A program made the position numbers and the translations under genes. A stretch of DNA of 64,000 nucleotides. Source: Candidatus Brocadia pituitae (GTDB taxonomy: Bacteria > Planctomycetota > Brocadiia > Brocadiales > Brocadiaceae). The notes beneath the pieces were generated by a model that saw only the letters and a program-made list of their open reading frames with translations, made no database searches and was not told the DNA's origin. Location: the NCBI GenBank assembly GCA_017347445.1, contig AP021856.1, positions 2,426,613 to 2,490,612 on the forward strand. Direction: 5' to 3'. Shown one piece after another: positions 61,924 through 64,000 of this stretch (the first letter of the stretch is position 1; the number at the start of each line of letters is the position of its first letter).

Positions 61924-62075
61924 AAACAGGGTTTGCCGTGTGAGATGAAAAGTCTCTGTCTTTCTGGTAAATATTCGTCGTAACGCCTGCCACATGCTCC
62001 GTGATAAAATGCAGCCGGTACAGAACGAATAAATTAATTTTTATAAATGAATATTTGTTAATTGTGCAGACTCGG

Positions 62076-63296
62076 ATGAAAACAGCCTCTCTCCAAAAAG
62101 ATACTTCAGGACAGATTCAGATGGCAACCGTTTATACTATTTTGTTCGGCATCAGTTTTTCACACATGCTGAATGATATGATTCAATCCCTGATCCCGTC
62201 CATTTATCCTCTTTTAAAAAATTCATTTAAACTGAGTTTTGCCCAGGTCGGTTTAATTCAACTGGCTTTTCAGATGACGGCCAGCATATTGCAACCCTTT
62301 GTGGGTTTTTACTTTGATAAAAAACCACAGCCATTTTCCCTCACCATTGGAATGGGTTTTACCCTTGTTGGGCTCATCTTCATCTCTTTTGCCCATAGTT
62401 TTACCGCTATCCTCATCTCTGTAGCCTTGATCGGTACCGGTTCATCTGTCTTCCATCCTGAATCTTCCAAGATCGCTTATATGGCATCCGGAGGCAAGCG
62501 TGGCCTTGCACAATCTATTTTCCAGGTTGGAGGAAATGCAGGCACTGCTATCGGGCCATTATTGGCCGCTTTGATTGTTGTACATTTTGGCAGAAGCCAT
62601 GCAATGTACTTCGGTATTTTGGCATTGATTGCAATTATTATCTTATTCTATGTCGGCAAATGGGCAAAACCGCGTTTAGCAGAAATGAAAAAACAAAAAA
62701 GTATGGCAACAGTCACAGAATATCACCCGCATCTGTCAAAGCAAAAAGTTCTTATCTCTGTTGCAATCCTGTTGGTGCTTATTTTTTCCAAATTTTTCTA
62801 CCTTGCCAGCATCAGCAGTTATTATACTTTTTTTCTGATTGATAAATTTTACGTAAGCATTAAACACTCTCAGTTATTCCTGTTTGTATTTTTGGCATCA
62901 TCTGCATTGGGAACGTATTTCGGCGGGCCCCTGGGAGACAGGTTTGGGAGGAAATATGTGATCTGGTTTTCAATTCTTGGAGCTGCGCCATTCACCCTGC
63001 TCATGCCTTATATGAGTCTGTTCTGGACAGCAGTCTTCAGTGTAATCATCGGATTTATTTTGTCTTCTGCATTTCCGGCTATCTTAGTGTATGCACAGGA
63101 ACTGCTGCCTGTTAAAATAGGAATGATATCAGGATTATTTTTTGGATTTGCATTCGGAATGGGTGGCTTAGGTTCGGCTTTGCTGGGAATGCTGGCCGAC
63201 GCAACCAGCATTTATTATGTCTATCATGTTTGCGCCTTCCTTCCATTGATAGGATTAATCACCTGTCTGCTCCCAGATCTAAGTAAATCAGGGTAA
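62076..63296 (+). CDS. MFS exporter of the fosmidomycin-resistance (Fsr) type
   Basis: 406 residues from the ATG at 62076; a GTG 25 codons earlier is open too. About twelve hydrophobic segments. ISFSHMLNDMIQSLIPSIYP, TGSSVFHPESSKIAYMAS and GGNAGTAIGPLLAAL are diagnostic of the Fsr subfamily. It exports small organic anions in exchange for protons in related bacteria. No obvious ribosome site; the preceding 150 bp are otherwise empty. Confidence 0.88.
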   Translation: MKTASLQKDTSGQIQMATVYTILFGISFSHMLNDMIQSLIPSIYPLLKNSFKLSFAQVGLIQLAFQMTASILQPFVGFYFDKKPQPFSLTIGMGFTLVGLIFISFAHSFTAILISVALIGTGSSVFHPESSKIAYMASGGKRGLAQSIFQVGGNAGTAIGPLLAALIVVHFGRSHAMYFGILALIAIIILFYVGKWAKPRLAEMKKQKSMATVTEYHPHLSKQKVLISVAILLVLIFSKFFYLASISSYYTFFLIDKFYVSIKHSQLFLFVFLASSALGTYFGGPLGDRFGRKYVIWFSILGAAPFTLLMPYMSLFWTAVFSVIIGFILSSAFPAILVYAQELLPVKIGMISGLFFGFAFGMGGLGSALLGMLADATSIYYVYHVCAFLPLIGLITCLLPDLSKSG

Positions 63297-63374
63297 AAAC
63301 ACCTAAATAACAAAGAAAGAAAGAAAGAAAAAAAAACATCCGTACCTCTATTTATTTTAAAGTATACCCAAGAG

Positions 63375-63535
63375 GCTTACAACTTGTGATTTACACACTT
63401 GATGACGGGTCGTCATAATCTAACGGGGTTGCACGGACAAGCACTACTTGTCCGTGTTTTTGCATCCCTGCTTACTTCCTTGTACTTGCACAACCTGCCT
63501 TGTATCGTCTATCCAAAGGATGAACATGGCCATCT
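63375..63535 (+). repeat. Dispersed hairpin element, copy 5
   Basis: Hairpin CACGGACAAGCACTACTTGT plus CCGTG (63432-63456), with AATCTAACGGGGTTG before it and TTTTTGCATCCCTGCTTACT after it, matching copy 1 over about 150 bp. It lies directly upstream of the FNT gene. Confidence 0.8.
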
Positions 63536-63592
63536 GCCTTTTGCTGAAGCAAGAGGCGTAATTTTTCAGAATCGTATTTATCAAAAGTATTG

Positions 63593-64000
63593 ATGAGAAA
63601 AGATACTACTAAAAATCTTAATAATAGTACTGATCCTGATGCTTATTCGCCCCCTCAAATTGCTGACAGAATTGATAATGTAGCGATAGCAAAGGCAAGA
63701 CTAAGCTTCTCTCAGACCTTTATGTTGAGTGTTTTGGCAGGAGTCTATCTTGGAATAGGTGCCCAATTTTCCACTTTGGTAACCAGCGACTCTACCCTTC
63801 ATTTTGGAATTACCTCTTTTATTGAAGGCATCGTCTATTCACTTGGATTCATACTGGCAGTAATTGGCGGCGCGGAGGTATTTACCGGCAATTGCCTGAT
63901 AATCATGGGTTTTGTGAGTAAAAAGATTACGGCACGTGCATTACTCAGTAACTGGATTATTTCGTACACTGGTAATTTCGTGGGTAGTTTCACGATGGTC
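63593..64000 (+). CDS. Formate/nitrite transporter family channel, N-terminal part (cut by edge)
   Basis: 136 codons are visible from the ATG at 63593. After a short cytoplasmic tail (YSPPQIADRIDNVAIAKARL), the FNT pattern follows: LAGVYLGIGAQFSTLVTSD, then SLGFILAVIGGAEVFTGNCL, the family signature GxELFTGN. It is likely a nitrite or formate channel; nitrite is the anammox substrate. No strong ribosome site precedes the ATG. Confidence 0.9.
   Translation, partial: MRKDTTKNLNNSTDPDAYSPPQIADRIDNVAIAKARLSFSQTFMLSVLAGVYLGIGAQFSTLVTSDSTLHFGITSFIEGIVYSLGFILAVIGGAEVFTGNCLIIMGFVSKKITARALLSNWIISYTGNFVGSFTMV

Noticed and set aside
63399-63593. A 64-codon plus-strand frame before the FNT gene
   Set aside because: It runs through the dispersed hairpin element, has no ribosome site and is not conserved in the other copies.

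Overview
The window is most likely from an anammox planctomycete (Brocadiales; Kuenenia-, Brocadia- or Jettenia-like). This is inferred from gene content: a split cytochrome b6/subunit IV complex with its own Rieske protein and an NAD(P)-oxidoreductase subunit, an octaheme hydroxylamine-oxidoreductase-like cytochrome, a Rhesus-type ammonia channel, a formate/nitrite transporter, cytochrome c biogenesis/HemX, and a moderately AT-rich composition. There are no rRNA genes, and I recognised no tRNA or CRISPR array. One tmRNA gene is clear.

Layout. 1-3393 (minus) encodes a b6f/bc-like complex: Rieske, FAD/Fe-S oxidoreductase, cytochrome b6 and the start of subunit IV. 3570-10173 (minus) is a sulfur and amino-acid block: argH, lysA, siroheme synthase, small sulfite reductase, DsrE-like, cysteine synthase, JAMM peptidase and TusA, which together look like sulfite-to-cysteine assimilation with sulfur-carrier chemistry. 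10644-25978 is an envelope/signalling island: a membrane FHA-TPR protein, a GNA1162/beta-helix lipoprotein, an outer-membrane beta-barrel, a 1305-residue surface mosaic, a caspase-like Sel1 lipoprotein, a Ser/Thr kinase with a DUF4384-like tail, a PP2C phosphatase and a second FHA protein. 26262-28605 (minus) has a ThiF-like E1, an unknown Cys-rich protein, a NifU domain and a DUF1858 protein. 28867-31275 is hemX-hemA.

31337-38835 carries a GGDEF protein, ferredoxin-thioredoxin reductase plus thioredoxin, trpC with two membrane proteins, the Rh channel and a cupin lipoprotein with five SHOCT-like repeats. 39407-46100 is an accessory zone: hicBA, a DUF433/DUF5615 pair, ssrA (tmRNA), gene remnants, a DegP-type protease, a broken SUMF1 gene and an IS1634-type transposase fragment. 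46452-64000 mixes redox and transport genes: flavodoxin, rubredoxin, MmgE/PrpD, ComA-like phosphosulfolactate synthase, aldo/keto reductase, the HAO-like cytochrome, a ClC protein lacking the gating Glu, NDH-2, a rhodanese-AhpD chimera, VOC and PPOX-like proteins, an MFS exporter and the start of an FNT channel.

The intergenic spaces hold several short repeat families. One is a 129-153 bp MITE-like element with terminal inverted repeats whose left end overlaps the TAG stop codon of the upstream gene in both copies. Another is a hairpin element with five copies between 53.5 and 63.5 kb, in both orientations. The strongest candidates for something new are the kinase-FHA-caspase-surface protein locus, the TusA/JAMM/cysteine synthase/sulfite reductase cluster, and the rhodanese-AhpD fusion whose flanks were copied from the neighbouring VOC-PPOX gene pair.
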